Below are positions 25,023 to 34,162 of a stretch of 64,000 bases of DNA, in pieces (position 1 is the stretch's first letter; the number at the start of each line of letters is the position of its first letter). Below the pieces are notes generated by a model, which was not told where the DNA came from, did no database searches, and was given only the letters and a program-made list of their open reading frames with translations. This DNA comes from Rugosimonospora sp036494675 (GTDB lineage: Bacteria; Actinomycetota; Actinomycetes; Mycobacteriales; Micromonosporaceae): NCBI GenBank assembly GCA_036494675.1, contig DASXOA010000435.1, positions 1-64,000 of the forward strand, read 5' to 3'. Made by a program: the position numbers and the translations under genes.

Positions 25023-25471
25023 TACGGTTCCGGCTCAACGGCACGGCACGCGAGTCCACAGTGGACCCGGACACCCCGCTGCTGTACGTGCTGCGCAACG
25101 AGTTCGGGCTGATGGGTGCCAGGTTCGGCTGTGGCCTCGGCATCTGCGGGGCCTGCTTCGTGCACGTCGACGGCGTCTCCGTGCCGTCGTGCGATACTCC
25201 ACTGTGGTCGGTCGAGGGCAAGGCCGTGGTCACGGTCGAGGGGCTCGCGGACGGGCCGCACCCCGTGCAGCGGATGCTCATCGAGGAGCAGGCGGCGCAG
25301 TGCGGGTACTGCGTCACCGGCATCGTGATGACCGCCGCGGCCCTGCTGGAACGGGAACCGCACCCGGACGAGGCCACCGTGGTCCGGGCACTCGATCGGC
25401 ACCTGTGCCGCTGCGGGGCCCAGCGACGCATGGTCCGGGCGGTGCTGCGTGCCGGAGAAGCCGATGACTGA
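25019..25471 (+). CDS. [2Fe-2S] subunit of a molybdenum hydroxylase
   Basis: The 150-residue protein has the plant-ferredoxin cluster motif with cysteines 38, 43, 46 and 58 (FGCGLGICGACFVH) and the helical second-cluster motif QCGYC with HLCRCGA. This is the small subunit of xanthine-dehydrogenase-family enzymes of the isoquinoline 1-oxidoreductase/nicotinate dehydrogenase type. It passes electrons from the molybdenum site to an external acceptor. No FAD subunit is encoded next to it. It overlaps GntR by 4 bp and the large subunit by 8 bp. Confidence 0.92.
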   Translation: MIRFRLNGTARESTVDPDTPLLYVLRNEFGLMGARFGCGLGICGACFVHVDGVSVPSCDTPLWSVEGKAVVTVEGLADGPHPVQRMLIEEQAAQCGYCVTGIVMTAAALLEREPHPDEATVVRALDRHLCRCGAQRRMVRAVLRAGEADD

Positions 25472-27596
25472 GCTACCGAGGGACCCGGCCCACAAGACTG
25501 AGCCGCCGAAGGATCTGGCCGACAATCCGGCGCTGTCGCGGCGGATCCGGGTACGCGAGGACGGCACCGTCGACGTCCACGCCGGCAAGGTGGAGTTGGG
25601 CCAGGGCATCCTGACCGCGCTGGCGCAGATCGCCGCCGACGAGTTGGACGTCGACGTGGCACGGGTACGGATGGTGGCGGCCGGACCCGACGGGCCGGAC
25701 GAGGGTACGACGGCGGGAAGCATGTCGGTCCAGGTGGCCGGGTCCGCGCTACGGTTGGCCGCCGCGAACGTCCGCGCCCGCTTCGTCGCGGCGGCCGCCC
25801 GCCGGTGGTCGGTGGACCCCGCCGCGCTGATGGTCCACAATGGACTCATCGGGGACGGCGAACGGACGGTGTCGTACGCGGAACTCGCCGCGCACGTCGA
25901 CCTGGACGTGGCCGCGGACCCCGGTGTGCCGGTCAAGGCGGCCGGGCAGCTGTCCTGGACCGGCCGCGACGTGCCGCGCCTCGACCTGCCCGACAAGATT
26001 CTCGGCCGGCCCCGCTACATCCACGATCTGCGCCTGCCCGGACAGCTGTTCGGCCGGGTGGTCCGCCCGCCCTCCCGCGGCGCCCGGCTCGCCGCCCTCG
26101 CACCGCCGGCCGTTCCCGCTGCCGTCACGGTGGTCCGCGACGGGGACTTCCTGGGCGTGGTCGGCCCCGACGAGGCCGCCGTGGTCCGCTCCGCGGAGGC
26201 GGTACGGGCCGCCGCGACGTGGGACGAACGCGACACCCTGCCCGACGAGAACGACCTGGACACGTTCCTGCGCCGCGGCCCGCACGAGACGATCGTCGTG
26301 GTGGACGACGGCGCGGATGCGCCTGCCACCGACCGGAGGATCGCGGCCACCTACAGCCGGCCGTTCGTCGCGCACGCGTCGATGGCGCCGAGTTGCGCCG
26401 TGGCGCTCTGGCGCGGGGCCGACCGGATCGAGGTGTGGTCACACAGCCAGGGCGTGCACCCGCTGAGTCGGGCGATCGCCGCCGCCCTGGGGCTGGCCCC
26501 GGAGGCCGTGCTGGTACGGCACGTCGAGGGTGCCGGCTGCTACGGCCACAACGGCGCCGATGATGCCGCGTTCGACGCCGTCCTGCTCGCCCGGGCCGTG
26601 CCCGGCCGCCCGGTGCAGGTGCTGTGGAGCCGGCAGGACGAGCTGTCCTGGTCGCCGTTCGGCTCGGCGATGACGGCCGACGCGTCGACGACCCTGGACG
26701 CGGACGGCCGGCTGTCGTCCTGGAGCTATGACGTGTTCAGCCAGGGGCACACCTCCCGCCCCGGGTACGCGGGCGTGCCCGGCCTGCTGTCGGCGACGAT
26801 GCGGGAGTCCGGGCCGGCGTACCCGGCCCCGGTCGACCCGCCGGCCGCGGGCGGGTACGGCAGCGGCCGCAACGCGCTGCCCGGCTACGACCTGCCCCGG
26901 CGCCGGGTGCTCGGCCATCGCCTGCTGGCCACGCCGATCCGCAGTTCCGCGCTGCGCTCGCTGGGGGCTTACCTGAACGTGTTCGCGATCGAGTCGCTGA
27001 TGGACGAGGCGGCACTGGAGGCGGGCCGCGACCCGCTGAACTTCCGGCTGGGTCACCTGAGCGACGAACGCGGACGGCGAGTGCTGCAGACCGCCGCGAA
27101 GGCGGCCGACTGGGGACGGCCACTGCCCGAGGGAAGGGGCCTGGGCATCGGGTACGCGCGGTACAAGGGGCGCGGGGCATACTGCGCCGTCGTGGCCGAG
27201 GTCGAGGCGGGCAGCGAGATCCGGGTACCGCGGTTGACGATCGCGGTGGACGTCGGCCGGGTGGTCAACCCGGACGGGGTACGCAACCAGATCGAGGGCG
27301 GCGCCGTGCAGTCGACGAGTTGGACGCTGGTCGAGCGGGTCCGGTTCGACCGGCGCACGGTGACCAGCGTGGACTGGGAGACGTACCCGATCCTGCGGTT
27401 CTCACAGGTTCCCGAGGTGGACGTGACGATCGTGGACGACGGCACGGACCCGTCCGTCGGGGCCGGCGAGGCGGCGCAGGGGCCAACGGCAGCCGCGATC
27501 GGCAACGCGGTCGCGGCGGCGCTCGGGGTACGGGTGCGGGACCTGCCGCTGACCACCGAGGCGGTCGTCGCGGCGATCGACCGGCTCACCAACTGA
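25464..27596 (+). CDS. Molybdopterin-binding subunit of a xanthine-dehydrogenase-family hydroxylase
   Basis: The 710-residue subunit resembles IorB/NicB large subunits: an N-terminal part with VELGQGILTALAQIAADELD, an inserted PGQLFGRVVRPPSRGARL segment, and a C-terminal part with the catalytic glutamate in GAGEAAQGPTAAAIGNA. Enzymes of this class add oxygen from water to an activated ring carbon of N-heterocycles or to aldehydes. No Tat signal is seen, so it should be cytosolic. The substrate is unknown. The final 11 bp overlap the convergent aldehyde dehydrogenase gene. Co-transcription with VOC and GntR places it in the same catabolic pathway as E1-E2-hydrolase. Confidence 0.88.
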   Translation: MTELPRDPAHKTEPPKDLADNPALSRRIRVREDGTVDVHAGKVELGQGILTALAQIAADELDVDVARVRMVAAGPDGPDEGTTAGSMSVQVAGSALRLAAANVRARFVAAAARRWSVDPAALMVHNGLIGDGERTVSYAELAAHVDLDVAADPGVPVKAAGQLSWTGRDVPRLDLPDKILGRPRYIHDLRLPGQLFGRVVRPPSRGARLAALAPPAVPAAVTVVRDGDFLGVVGPDEAAVVRSAEAVRAAATWDERDTLPDENDLDTFLRRGPHETIVVVDDGADAPATDRRIAATYSRPFVAHASMAPSCAVALWRGADRIEVWSHSQGVHPLSRAIAAALGLAPEAVLVRHVEGAGCYGHNGADDAAFDAVLLARAVPGRPVQVLWSRQDELSWSPFGSAMTADASTTLDADGRLSSWSYDVFSQGHTSRPGYAGVPGLLSATMRESGPAYPAPVDPPAAGGYGSGRNALPGYDLPRRRVLGHRLLATPIRSSALRSLGAYLNVFAIESLMDEAALEAGRDPLNFRLGHLSDERGRRVLQTAAKAADWGRPLPEGRGLGIGYARYKGRGAYCAVVAEVEAGSEIRVPRLTIAVDVGRVVNPDGVRNQIEGGAVQSTSWTLVERVRFDRRTVTSVDWETYPILRFSQVPEVDVTIVDDGTDPSVGAGEAAQGPTAAAIGNAVAAALGVRVRDLPLTTEAVVAAIDRLTN

Positions 27597-29013
27597 CCGC
27601 GATGTACTTCGACTCCAGGTAGTCGAGCATGCCCTCGTGACCGCCCTCGCGGCCCAGCCCGCTCTGCTTCGTACCGCCGAACGGCGCGGCCGGATCGCTC
27701 ACCAGACCGCGGTTGAGACCGACCATGCCGGCCTCGATCGCCTCGCTGACCCGCAGTCCCCGGGCCAGGTCGCCGGTGTACACGTAGGCCACCAGACCGT
27801 ACTCGGTGTCGTTGGCGAGCCTGATCGCGTCGGCCTCGTCCTCGAACGTGACGATCGGCGCCACCGGACCGAAGATCTCCTCGCGCAGGATCGCCGAGTC
27901 AGGCCGCACCCGCGTCAGCACCGTCGGCGGGTAGTAGAAGCCGGGACCGTCCGGCCGGGTGCCGCCCGTGGCGACCCGCGCCCCCGCGTCCACCGCGCCC
28001 CGGACCAGCCCGTCGACCTTCGCCGCCGTGTCCTCGTTGACCAGCGGACCCACCTGCGTTCCCGGGTCGGTACCCGGGCCGACCACCAGCCCGGCCATCC
28101 GCTTCGACAGCCGACCGGCGAACTCCTCCGCGATCGACGACTCGACGTAGAAGCGGTTGGCGGCCGTGCACGCCTCGCCCGCGTTGCGCATCTTCGCCAC
28201 CATCGCGCCCTCGATCGCGGCGTCCAGGTCGGCGTCGGCGAACACCAGGAACGGGGCGTTGCCGCCCAACTCCATCGACGTGTTGACGACCTGGTCGGCG
28301 GCCTGGGCGAGGATGATCCGGCCGACCTCGGTGGAACCGGTGAAGGACACCTTGCGTACCCGCGGGTCGTGCAGCATCGCCGAGACCACGGCCCCGGAGC
28401 GGCGCGACGGCAGCACGTTGACCACCCCGGCGGGTACCCCCGCCTCGGCCAGGATCGCGGCCATGGCCAGCGCCGTCAGCGGGGTGTCGCTGGCCGGTTT
28501 GAGCACGACCGTGCAGCCCGCGGCGAGTGCCGGCCCGATCTTCCGGGTGGCCATGGCGGCGGGGAAGTTCCACGGGGTGACGAGCACGCAGATGCCGACC
28601 GGCTGGCGGACGACGAGGATGCGGTTGGCACCCGAGGGTGCCGTCGCCACCGATCCGTTGGCGCGCACGGCCTCCTCCGCGTACCAGCGGAAGAACTCGG
28701 CGGCGTAGGCGACCTCGCCCCGGGCGTCGACCAGGGCCTTGCCGTTCTCCTGGCTGATCAGCGTGGCCAGGTCCTCGGCCCGGTCCGTCATCAGCTCGAA
28801 CGCCCGGCGCAGCGTCTCGGACCGGTCCCGCGGCGGGGTCGCCGCCCAGCCCGCGGCGGCCTTGTCGGCCGCGCTCACCGCGGCGATCGCGTCGTCGACG
28901 CCCCCGTCGGCGACCCGCGCGATCGTGCCGCCGGTGGCCGGGTCCAGCACGTCGAACCGCTCACCGGACGCGGCCGGCACCCACGTGCCACCGATGAAAA
29001 GGTCGGTCTCCAT
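27586..29013 (-). CDS. NAD(P)-dependent aldehyde dehydrogenase, succinate-semialdehyde type
   Basis: The 475-residue protein has the family landmarks: PWNFPAAMATRKIGPALAAG, KPASDTPL, FTGSTEVG, catalytic glutamate in MELGGNAPF, catalytic cysteine in NAGEACTAANRF and the C-terminal PFGGTKQSGLGREGG. Length and the GEACTAANR context are those of succinate-semialdehyde dehydrogenases (GabD), but related semialdehydes are possible. It is the last gene of the leftward operon that starts with the binding lipoprotein at 36311, 17 bp after the M24 gene. ATG 29013 has AAGGAG upstream. Confidence 0.88.
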   Translation of the reverse strand: METDLFIGGTWVPAASGERFDVLDPATGGTIARVADGGVDDAIAAVSAADKAAAGWAATPPRDRSETLRRAFELMTDRAEDLATLISQENGKALVDARGEVAYAAEFFRWYAEEAVRANGSVATAPSGANRILVVRQPVGICVLVTPWNFPAAMATRKIGPALAAGCTVVLKPASDTPLTALAMAAILAEAGVPAGVVNVLPSRRSGAVVSAMLHDPRVRKVSFTGSTEVGRIILAQAADQVVNTSMELGGNAPFLVFADADLDAAIEGAMVAKMRNAGEACTAANRFYVESSIAEEFAGRLSKRMAGLVVGPGTDPGTQVGPLVNEDTAAKVDGLVRGAVDAGARVATGGTRPDGPGFYYPPTVLTRVRPDSAILREEIFGPVAPIVTFEDEADAIRLANDTEYGLVAYVYTGDLARGLRVSEAIEAGMVGLNRGLVSDPAAPFGGTKQSGLGREGGHEGMLDYLESKYIAVSW

Positions 29014-29030
29014 GCGAGGTTTCTCCTTGC

Positions 29031-30356
29031 TCAGTAAGGGTTGGCGACGATCAGGTCCTGAGCCGGGAAGAGGGTGAGCACGCGCGGGCCGTCCGGGGTC
29101 ACGACGATCTCCTCCTCGATCCGCGCGGCCGAGAAGCCGTCGCTCGCCGGGCAGTACGTCTCCAGCGCGAACACCATGCCGGCCCGCAGTTCGACGGGTT
29201 CGGTCATGCTGTTGAGCCGGGAGATGATCGGCCTCTCGTGCAGCCCGAGTCCGAGGCCGTGCCCGAACTGGAGGCCGAACGCGGCCATCTCGTTCTCGAA
29301 GCCGAACTCCGTGGCGGCCGGCCACACCGCGGCGATCTCATCGGTACCGGCGCCGGGTCGCACCGCCGCGATCGCGGCGTCCATCCATTCCCGCGCCTTC
29401 GTGTACGCGTCGCGCTGGCTGGGGGTGGCGCTGCCGACGCCGAAGGTCCGGTAGTAGCAGGTGCGGTACCCGTTGTACGAGTGGATGATGTCGAAGAACG
29501 CCTGATCGCCGGGGCGGATCACGCGGTCGGAGAAGTTGTGCGGGTGCGGGTTGCACCGCTCCCCCGACACCGCGTTGATCGCCTCGACCTGGTCGGAACC
29601 CATGTCGTAGAGCCGTTTGTTGGCCAGCGCGACGATCTCGTTCTCCCGGATGCCCGGCCTGAGCGCCTCGACGATGTCCTGGTAGACCCCGTCGACCAGG
29701 GCGGCCGCCTGGTTGAGCAGCACGATCTCGTCGCTCGACTTGATCAGCCGGGCGTCCAGCATGAGCTGCTGCGCGTCGACGACCCGCAGCCCCTGGCGCT
29801 GCATCTCGAACAGGAACGGCGGCTCGACGATGTCCACGCCGACGGGTGCGTCGGCGACGCCGGCGTCCTCCAGCAGTCCCCTGATTTCCCGGACCGCCGA
29901 GGACATCAGCCCGGCGGTCGGTGCGATCGCGCCGCGCAGGCCGAGCATCCCCGCCCGGCAGTCGGCCGGGTCGAGCCACGGCGAGTACAGCCGGTGGTGG
30001 CGTGCCGCCGAGCCGAAGTCCCACAGGGTCGGGCCGCTCTCCCGGGTCAGCAGGGCGTACCGGGTCATCTTGTCGCCCAGCGCGCCACCGATCCAGGTCT
30101 GTGTGGTGTAGCGGATGTTGTAGAAGTCGAACAGCAGGAAGGCGCCGCACTCGCTGGCCGCCAGCGATTCCCTCGCCCGGCCCAGCCGGTACCGGCGCAG
30201 CCGGTCGAAGTCCACCCGCTGCTCGTAGTCGACGCCCATGTGCCCCGGTGCGGGGAGCGGCGCCGCGCTCGTGGTCAGTCCCGGGGCGGCTGCGCGGCCA
30301 CCAGCGGCGCCGAGGGACGAGGCGTCGCGGTCAAGTGGCCGCTTCGTCGAAGTCAT
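29031..30356 (-). CDS. M24-family (creatinase/prolidase-fold) protein with an altered metal site
   Basis: The 441-residue protein has the two-domain pita-bread fold, with an N-terminal NIRYTTQTW segment like DddP/creatinase-type members. Metal-ligand positions: Asp289 (FFDIIHSYNGYR), His366 (FGHGLGLGLHERP), Glu399 (FALETY) and Glu414 (RIEEEIVVT) are kept. The second aspartate of the usual GYxSDxTRT motif is Cys300 (GYRTCYYRT). It is therefore not a standard metallo-aminopeptidase; it may be a lyase or C-N hydrolase on a small molecule. It overlaps the upstream dehydrogenase gene by 4 bp. Confidence 0.82.
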   Translation of the reverse strand: MTSTKRPLDRDASSLGAAGGRAAAPGLTTSAAPLPAPGHMGVDYEQRVDFDRLRRYRLGRARESLAASECGAFLLFDFYNIRYTTQTWIGGALGDKMTRYALLTRESGPTLWDFGSAARHHRLYSPWLDPADCRAGMLGLRGAIAPTAGLMSSAVREIRGLLEDAGVADAPVGVDIVEPPFLFEMQRQGLRVVDAQQLMLDARLIKSSDEIVLLNQAAALVDGVYQDIVEALRPGIRENEIVALANKRLYDMGSDQVEAINAVSGERCNPHPHNFSDRVIRPGDQAFFDIIHSYNGYRTCYYRTFGVGSATPSQRDAYTKAREWMDAAIAAVRPGAGTDEIAAVWPAATEFGFENEMAAFGLQFGHGLGLGLHERPIISRLNSMTEPVELRAGMVFALETYCPASDGFSAARIEEEIVVTPDGPRVLTLFPAQDLIVANPY

Positions 30357-31303
30357 GCCGCGCCCGTCCCGAGTCCGTCGTCCACCGGTACGTCCTCGGG
30401 TTCCAGTCGCATCCCGGCGGCGGCGGCCTGCTGGTCGAGCAGGATCGCGAAGTCCTCGGTGACCCGGCCGCCGCTGACCGCCGCCTGGACCAGTTGGGCG
30501 GTCGCCGCGGCCAGCGGCATCGGGACGTCCATCGTCCGGGCGGCGGCCAGCCCGAGGTCGAAGTCCTTGCGCAGCAACACGGGCGTGAACGTGGGCGTGT
30601 AGTCCAGGTGTACGAACGCCGGCGACTTGTACCGGGTGAACATCGAACCCATCACGCTGTCGTTGAGGAACTTCAGGAACGCGGCCCGCGACACGCCGCC
30701 CTTCTCCGCCAGTACGGTGATCTCGGCGAGGCACTGCGTCACGACGCCGAGCATGAGGTTGTGGCACAGCTTCACGAGGCGTGCCACGTCGCCGTCGCCG
30801 ACGTACGTGACGGACGCACCGAGGTGGCTCAGCAGGGGCTCGACGGTGCGGTACGACTCCTCCGGGCCGGAGACGACGAGGCTCAGGCGGCCCGCCTCGA
30901 CCACCTTGCCGTTGCCGCTGACCGGCGCGGCGAGGAACGCGACCCCCCGTTGCGCGCACGCGGCGCGGATGTGCTCCGACGACTCGGTCGACACCGTCGA
31001 GCAGTCCACCACGATGCCCGGCAGGTTCGGCGGGTCGGCGAGGAGCCCGCCGTCGCCGAGCAGTACCTGTTCCAGGTCGGCGGGCGTGGACACCATGGTG
31101 AACACGACGTCGCGGTCGCGCAGGTCCGCGATCTCGTCGGCGACCTGGCAGCCGTGCTCGGCGGTGGCCTCGGCCTTGGCCCGGGTACGGTTCCACACCG
31201 TCGTGGCGACGCCGGCGCGGGCCAGCCGGATCGCCATGGCCGCACCCATGCGGCCGGCCCCGATCCAGCCGACCGACGGCCCGGAGGATTCCTTGGGATT
31301 CAT
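30353..31303 (-). CDS. Beta-hydroxyacid dehydrogenase (3-hydroxyisobutyrate/glyoxylate-succinic semialdehyde reductase family)
   Basis: The 316-residue protein has an N-terminal Rossmann fold (VGWIGAGRMGAAMAIRLARA), the substrate-binding DCSTVST motif, the GNGK motif near residue 120 (APVSGNGKVVEAG), and the catalytic lysine in LVKLCHNLMLG. It interconverts a beta-hydroxy acid and its semialdehyde with NAD(P). The downstream aldehyde dehydrogenase could take that semialdehyde to the acid. ATG 31303 was chosen because upstream starts add a non-conserved tail. It sits between the transporter genes and the M24 gene. Confidence 0.85.
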   Translation of the reverse strand: MNPKESSGPSVGWIGAGRMGAAMAIRLARAGVATTVWNRTRAKAEATAEHGCQVADEIADLRDRDVVFTMVSTPADLEQVLLGDGGLLADPPNLPGIVVDCSTVSTESSEHIRAACAQRGVAFLAAPVSGNGKVVEAGRLSLVVSGPEESYRTVEPLLSHLGASVTYVGDGDVARLVKLCHNLMLGVVTQCLAEITVLAEKGGVSRAAFLKFLNDSVMGSMFTRYKSPAFVHLDYTPTFTPVLLRKDFDLGLAAARTMDVPMPLAAATAQLVQAAVSGGRVTEDFAILLDQQAAAAGMRLEPEDVPVDDGLGTGAA

Positions 31304-31349
31304 CTCGCCATCCTTGTGCATCGAGTGTGTCCAACAGGGTCGGTGACCG

Positions 31350-32165
31350 TCACGGCACGGCGCCGGCCGGGCCGGCCCCGCCGAGGCCTGCACCGTCCAC
31401 AGCCGAGCCGTCCACAGCCGGGCCGCCGACAGCCGAGCCGCCGACAGCCGAGCCGCCGAGGTACAACGACGCCATGTCCGGGTGGTCGCGGATCTCCCCC
31501 GCGGTACCGGCGAGCCGGACCCGCCCGCCCTCCATCACGACTCCGTGCGTGGCCAGGCCCAGCCCGAGTCTCACGTTCTGCTCGACCAGCAGGATGGTCG
31601 TGCCGCCACTGTTGAGGCTGCGGATCAGCTCGGCGACGCCGGCGAGGCTGCGCGGGTCCAGGCCCAGCGACGGCTCGTCGAGCAGCAGCAGCTTCGGGTC
31701 GAGCATCAGGCAGCGCGCGATCTCCACCATCCGGCGCTGGCCGCCGGACAGGTTGCCCGCCACGTCGCGGGCGCGTTCCGCGACGATCGGGATGCGCTCG
31801 CGCACCGCCTCGTACCGCTGCGCGAGCAGCGCCCGCCTGCGCCGGATCAGATAGCCGCCCAGGAGCACGTTCTCCCGTACCGTCATCCCCGGGAACAGCG
31901 CCTGCGACTGCGGGACGGCGGTGATGCCGAGGCGCAGGATGGCGCCCGGGGCGAGATGGTCCGTGCGGTCCCCGCCGAGGGTGATCGCACCGGCGCGGGG
32001 CCGCAGCAGCCCGCTGATCACCTTGAGGACGGTCGACTTGCCGGCGCCGTTTGGCCCCACGATGCACGTGACGGTGCGCTCGGCACAGGCGAGGTCCACG
32101 CCCCGAAGGACGTCGCCGCCGTCGTAGCCGGCGGTGATGCCGGTGAGAGACAGCATCGTGGTCAT
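31350..32165 (-). CDS. livF: Branched-chain-type ABC transporter ATP-binding protein LivF
   Basis: The 271-residue ATPase has Walker A GPNGAGKS, Q-loop AVPQSQALFPGMTVREN, signature LSGGQRRMVE, Walker B LLLLDEPSLGLDP and H-loop. The C-terminus (about 30 residues beyond the usual LivF end) is a repeated GGSAVGG/DGSAVDG tail encoded by 15-bp repeats. It should pair with the LivG domain of the upstream fusion protein. Its ATG overlaps the fusion stop by 4 bp. Confidence 0.9.
   Translation of the reverse strand: MTTMLSLTGITAGYDGGDVLRGVDLACAERTVTCIVGPNGAGKSTVLKVISGLLRPRAGAITLGGDRTDHLAPGAILRLGITAVPQSQALFPGMTVRENVLLGGYLIRRRRALLAQRYEAVRERIPIVAERARDVAGNLSGGQRRMVEIARCLMLDPKLLLLDEPSLGLDPRSLAGVAELIRSLNSGGTTILLVEQNVRLGLGLATHGVVMEGGRVRLAGTAGEIRDHPDMASLYLGGSAVGGSAVGGPAVDGSAVDGAGLGGAGPAGAVP
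31394..31460. repeat. 15-bp coding repeat in the LivF tail
   Basis: Four units related to CGTCCACAGCCGAGC (31394, 31409, 31424, 31439) plus a partial unit encode the Gly-Ser-Ala-Val tail of LivF. Confidence 0.75.
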
Positions 32166-34162
32166 CCCCTCTCCGGCGTGAGCCGTTCCCCGGCCGGGCG
32201 CGGTCCGGGCACCGGCGCGGTCTCCGGCCGCCATTCGTCGCCGAGGTACGCGTCGAGCACGGCGGCGTCCTGCCGGATCTGCCCCGGTGGCCCCTCCGCG
32301 ATCGCCCGTCCCCGCGCGAACACCACCACCGGATCGCAGAGGTCGAGAACCATCGGGATGTTGTGCTCAACGATGAGGAACGTGACTCCGCTCCGGTTCA
32401 GTTCGCGGATCACCTCGGTGAGGTGGTCGAGCAGGCCCGGGTTCACGCCGCCGGCCGGCTCGTCCAGCAGGATCAGCCGGGGCTCCAGCATCAGCACCTG
32501 GGCCAGTTCGACGAGCTTCTGCTGCCCGTACGACAGGGCACCGGCGCGCTGGCCGGCGAACCTGCGCAACCCCACCACGTCGAGCAGGTCCCGCGCACGT
32601 TCGGCCTCGGCACCGCCGAGGGCACCGGCGAACAGGGTGCGCAGCCGCCCGTCGGGCAGCGGGGCCACCACGTTCTGGAGCACGGTCAGCTCCTTGAACA
32701 GCCGGGTGACCTGGAATGTGCGGCCGAGCCCGCGGTGCCCGCGCGACCACGGCGCCAGGCGTTCGATCCGCTGGCCGGCGAACCAGATCTCGCCGCCGTC
32801 CACCGGCAGGTTCCCGGTGATCAGGTTGAACAGCGTGGTCTTGCCCGAGCCGTTCGGGCCGATGAGCGCCGTGATGGAGCCCTGCGCGACGGTCAGGTCG
32901 GCCCCGTCGACCGCGGTCAGGCCGCCGAACCGCTTGGTGGCCCCGCGTACCCGCAGCAGCGGCTCGTCCCCGCCGGCACCGGCCGCCCCGACCGCACCGG
33001 CCGCTCCGACCGCGCCAGCCGCTCCGACCGCACCGGCCGCTCCGGCGGCGGGGCGGGCTCCGGTGGCGGGGCGCAGCCGGGCGATGGCCGGCGCGCTGCC
33101 CAGCGCGCCGACCTGGTCGGTGTACTCGACCTCGACCGGGTGCCGCCTGCGCCATGCCGCCTCGATCGTCGGGAGCAGGCCCGCCGGCAGGAACAGCACG
33201 ACCGCGACCAGTACCGCCCCGAAGATGAGTACCCGGGTCGAACTGCTCCCGCCGTAGACCGTCGCGCCCTCGCTGACGAGCTGGACGATAAACGCCCCGA
33301 TCACCGGGCCGTACGTGGTGCCCCGCCCGCCCAGCAGCGCTGAGAGCACGATCGTGACGCTGCCGAGGATGGCGAACGATCCGACCGGGTTCAGGAACGT
33401 CTGGTAGTACGCGTACACGCCGCCGGCGACGCCGATGAAGAACGCGCTCGCGCCGTACCCGAGAGTCTTCACGATCGTGGTGTTGACGCCGATCGACGCG
33501 GCCTTGCCCTCGTCCTCGCGGATGGCGACCAGGCCGGTGCCGAACTTGGTCCGGCCGATCCACCCGGCGAAGAGCACCGTGAGGACGAGCAGCCCGAGGA
33601 ACAGGTAGTAGAACGGGATGTTCTGGAAGTCGGCGCTCCAGAACGGCAGCGACAGCGTGATGCCGTCCGAGCCGTGGGTCAGCGAGGTCCAGCTCGTGGC
33701 CACGATCTGCGCCGAGAGCAGGAGCGCGATCGTGATGATGACGAACGCGTGCCCGCGGGTACGCAGCACCACCGAGCCGACGACGAGAGCGACCAGTACC
33801 GCCGTGACGCCGCCGAGCGGCGCCGCCAGCAGCGGGTCGATCCCGGTGTGCAGGGCGACGATCGCCGCGGTGTACGAGCCCAGCCCGAGGAACATGCTGT
33901 GGCCCAGCGAGACGTACCCGGCGTACCCGGAGATGATGTTCCAGCTCGACGCCTGGACGGCGAGCAGGAAGGCGAGCAGCATGACGCCCTGCGGGTACGG
34001 CTGCCACGGGTTGACCACCGGATAGAGCAGCAGGAGCAGCAGCACGATCCCGGCGATGAGGTGGCGGCGGGGTATCCGGCCCATCCGCCCCCTCCCCCGG
34101 CCGGAAGCGGCGACGGGGGACGGGGTGTCGCGGTCGGGCGGCCGCTGCGGGGAGGACGTCAT
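32162..34162 (-). CDS. Fused LivM permease-LivG ATPase
   Basis: The 666-residue protein carries a LivM membrane domain with about nine to ten helices (residues 34-340, including GYVSLGHSMFLGLGSYTAA and VAIREDEGKAASIGV), an Ala/Gly/Val-rich linker (about 360-398) made from 18-bp repeats, and a LivG ATPase (about 400-645) with Walker A GPNGSGKT (about 435), signature LSYGQQKLVE and Walker B ILLDEPAGGVNP. LivM-LivG fusions occur elsewhere but separate genes are the rule. The 4-bp overlaps on both sides show a translationally coupled transporter operon. Confidence 0.9.
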   Translation of the reverse strand: MTSSPQRPPDRDTPSPVAASGRGRGRMGRIPRRHLIAGIVLLLLLLYPVVNPWQPYPQGVMLLAFLLAVQASSWNIISGYAGYVSLGHSMFLGLGSYTAAIVALHTGIDPLLAAPLGGVTAVLVALVVGSVVLRTRGHAFVIITIALLLSAQIVATSWTSLTHGSDGITLSLPFWSADFQNIPFYYLFLGLLVLTVLFAGWIGRTKFGTGLVAIREDEGKAASIGVNTTIVKTLGYGASAFFIGVAGGVYAYYQTFLNPVGSFAILGSVTIVLSALLGGRGTTYGPVIGAFIVQLVSEGATVYGGSSSTRVLIFGAVLVAVVLFLPAGLLPTIEAAWRRRHPVEVEYTDQVGALGSAPAIARLRPATGARPAAGAAGAVGAAGAVGAAGAVGAAGAGGDEPLLRVRGATKRFGGLTAVDGADLTVAQGSITALIGPNGSGKTTLFNLITGNLPVDGGEIWFAGQRIERLAPWSRGHRGLGRTFQVTRLFKELTVLQNVVAPLPDGRLRTLFAGALGGAEAERARDLLDVVGLRRFAGQRAGALSYGQQKLVELAQVLMLEPRLILLDEPAGGVNPGLLDHLTEVIRELNRSGVTFLIVEHNIPMVLDLCDPVVVFARGRAIAEGPPGQIRQDAAVLDAYLGDEWRPETAPVPGPRPAGERLTPERG
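32983..33045. repeat. 18-bp coding repeat in the LivM-LivG linker
   Basis: Units CCGCTCCGACCGCACCGG at 32983, 33001 and 33019 plus a partial copy encode the Gly-Ala-Ala-Gly-Ala-Val repeats that join the permease and ATPase. Confidence 0.8.

Noticed and set aside
24331..25065. TCCACTGTGGA (24331) and TCCACAGTGGA (25055) as a second operator family
   Set aside because: Both lie in coding sequence where they encode the same Ser-Thr-Val-Asp-Pro residues near a gene end and a gene start; similar palindromic codon runs occur elsewhere in coding regions.
29031..30356. Assignment of the M24 protein as a DMSP lyase (DddP)
   Set aside because: The N-terminal segment is DddP-like, but the aspartates of the DddP metal site are not conserved and no sulfonium-related genes are nearby.
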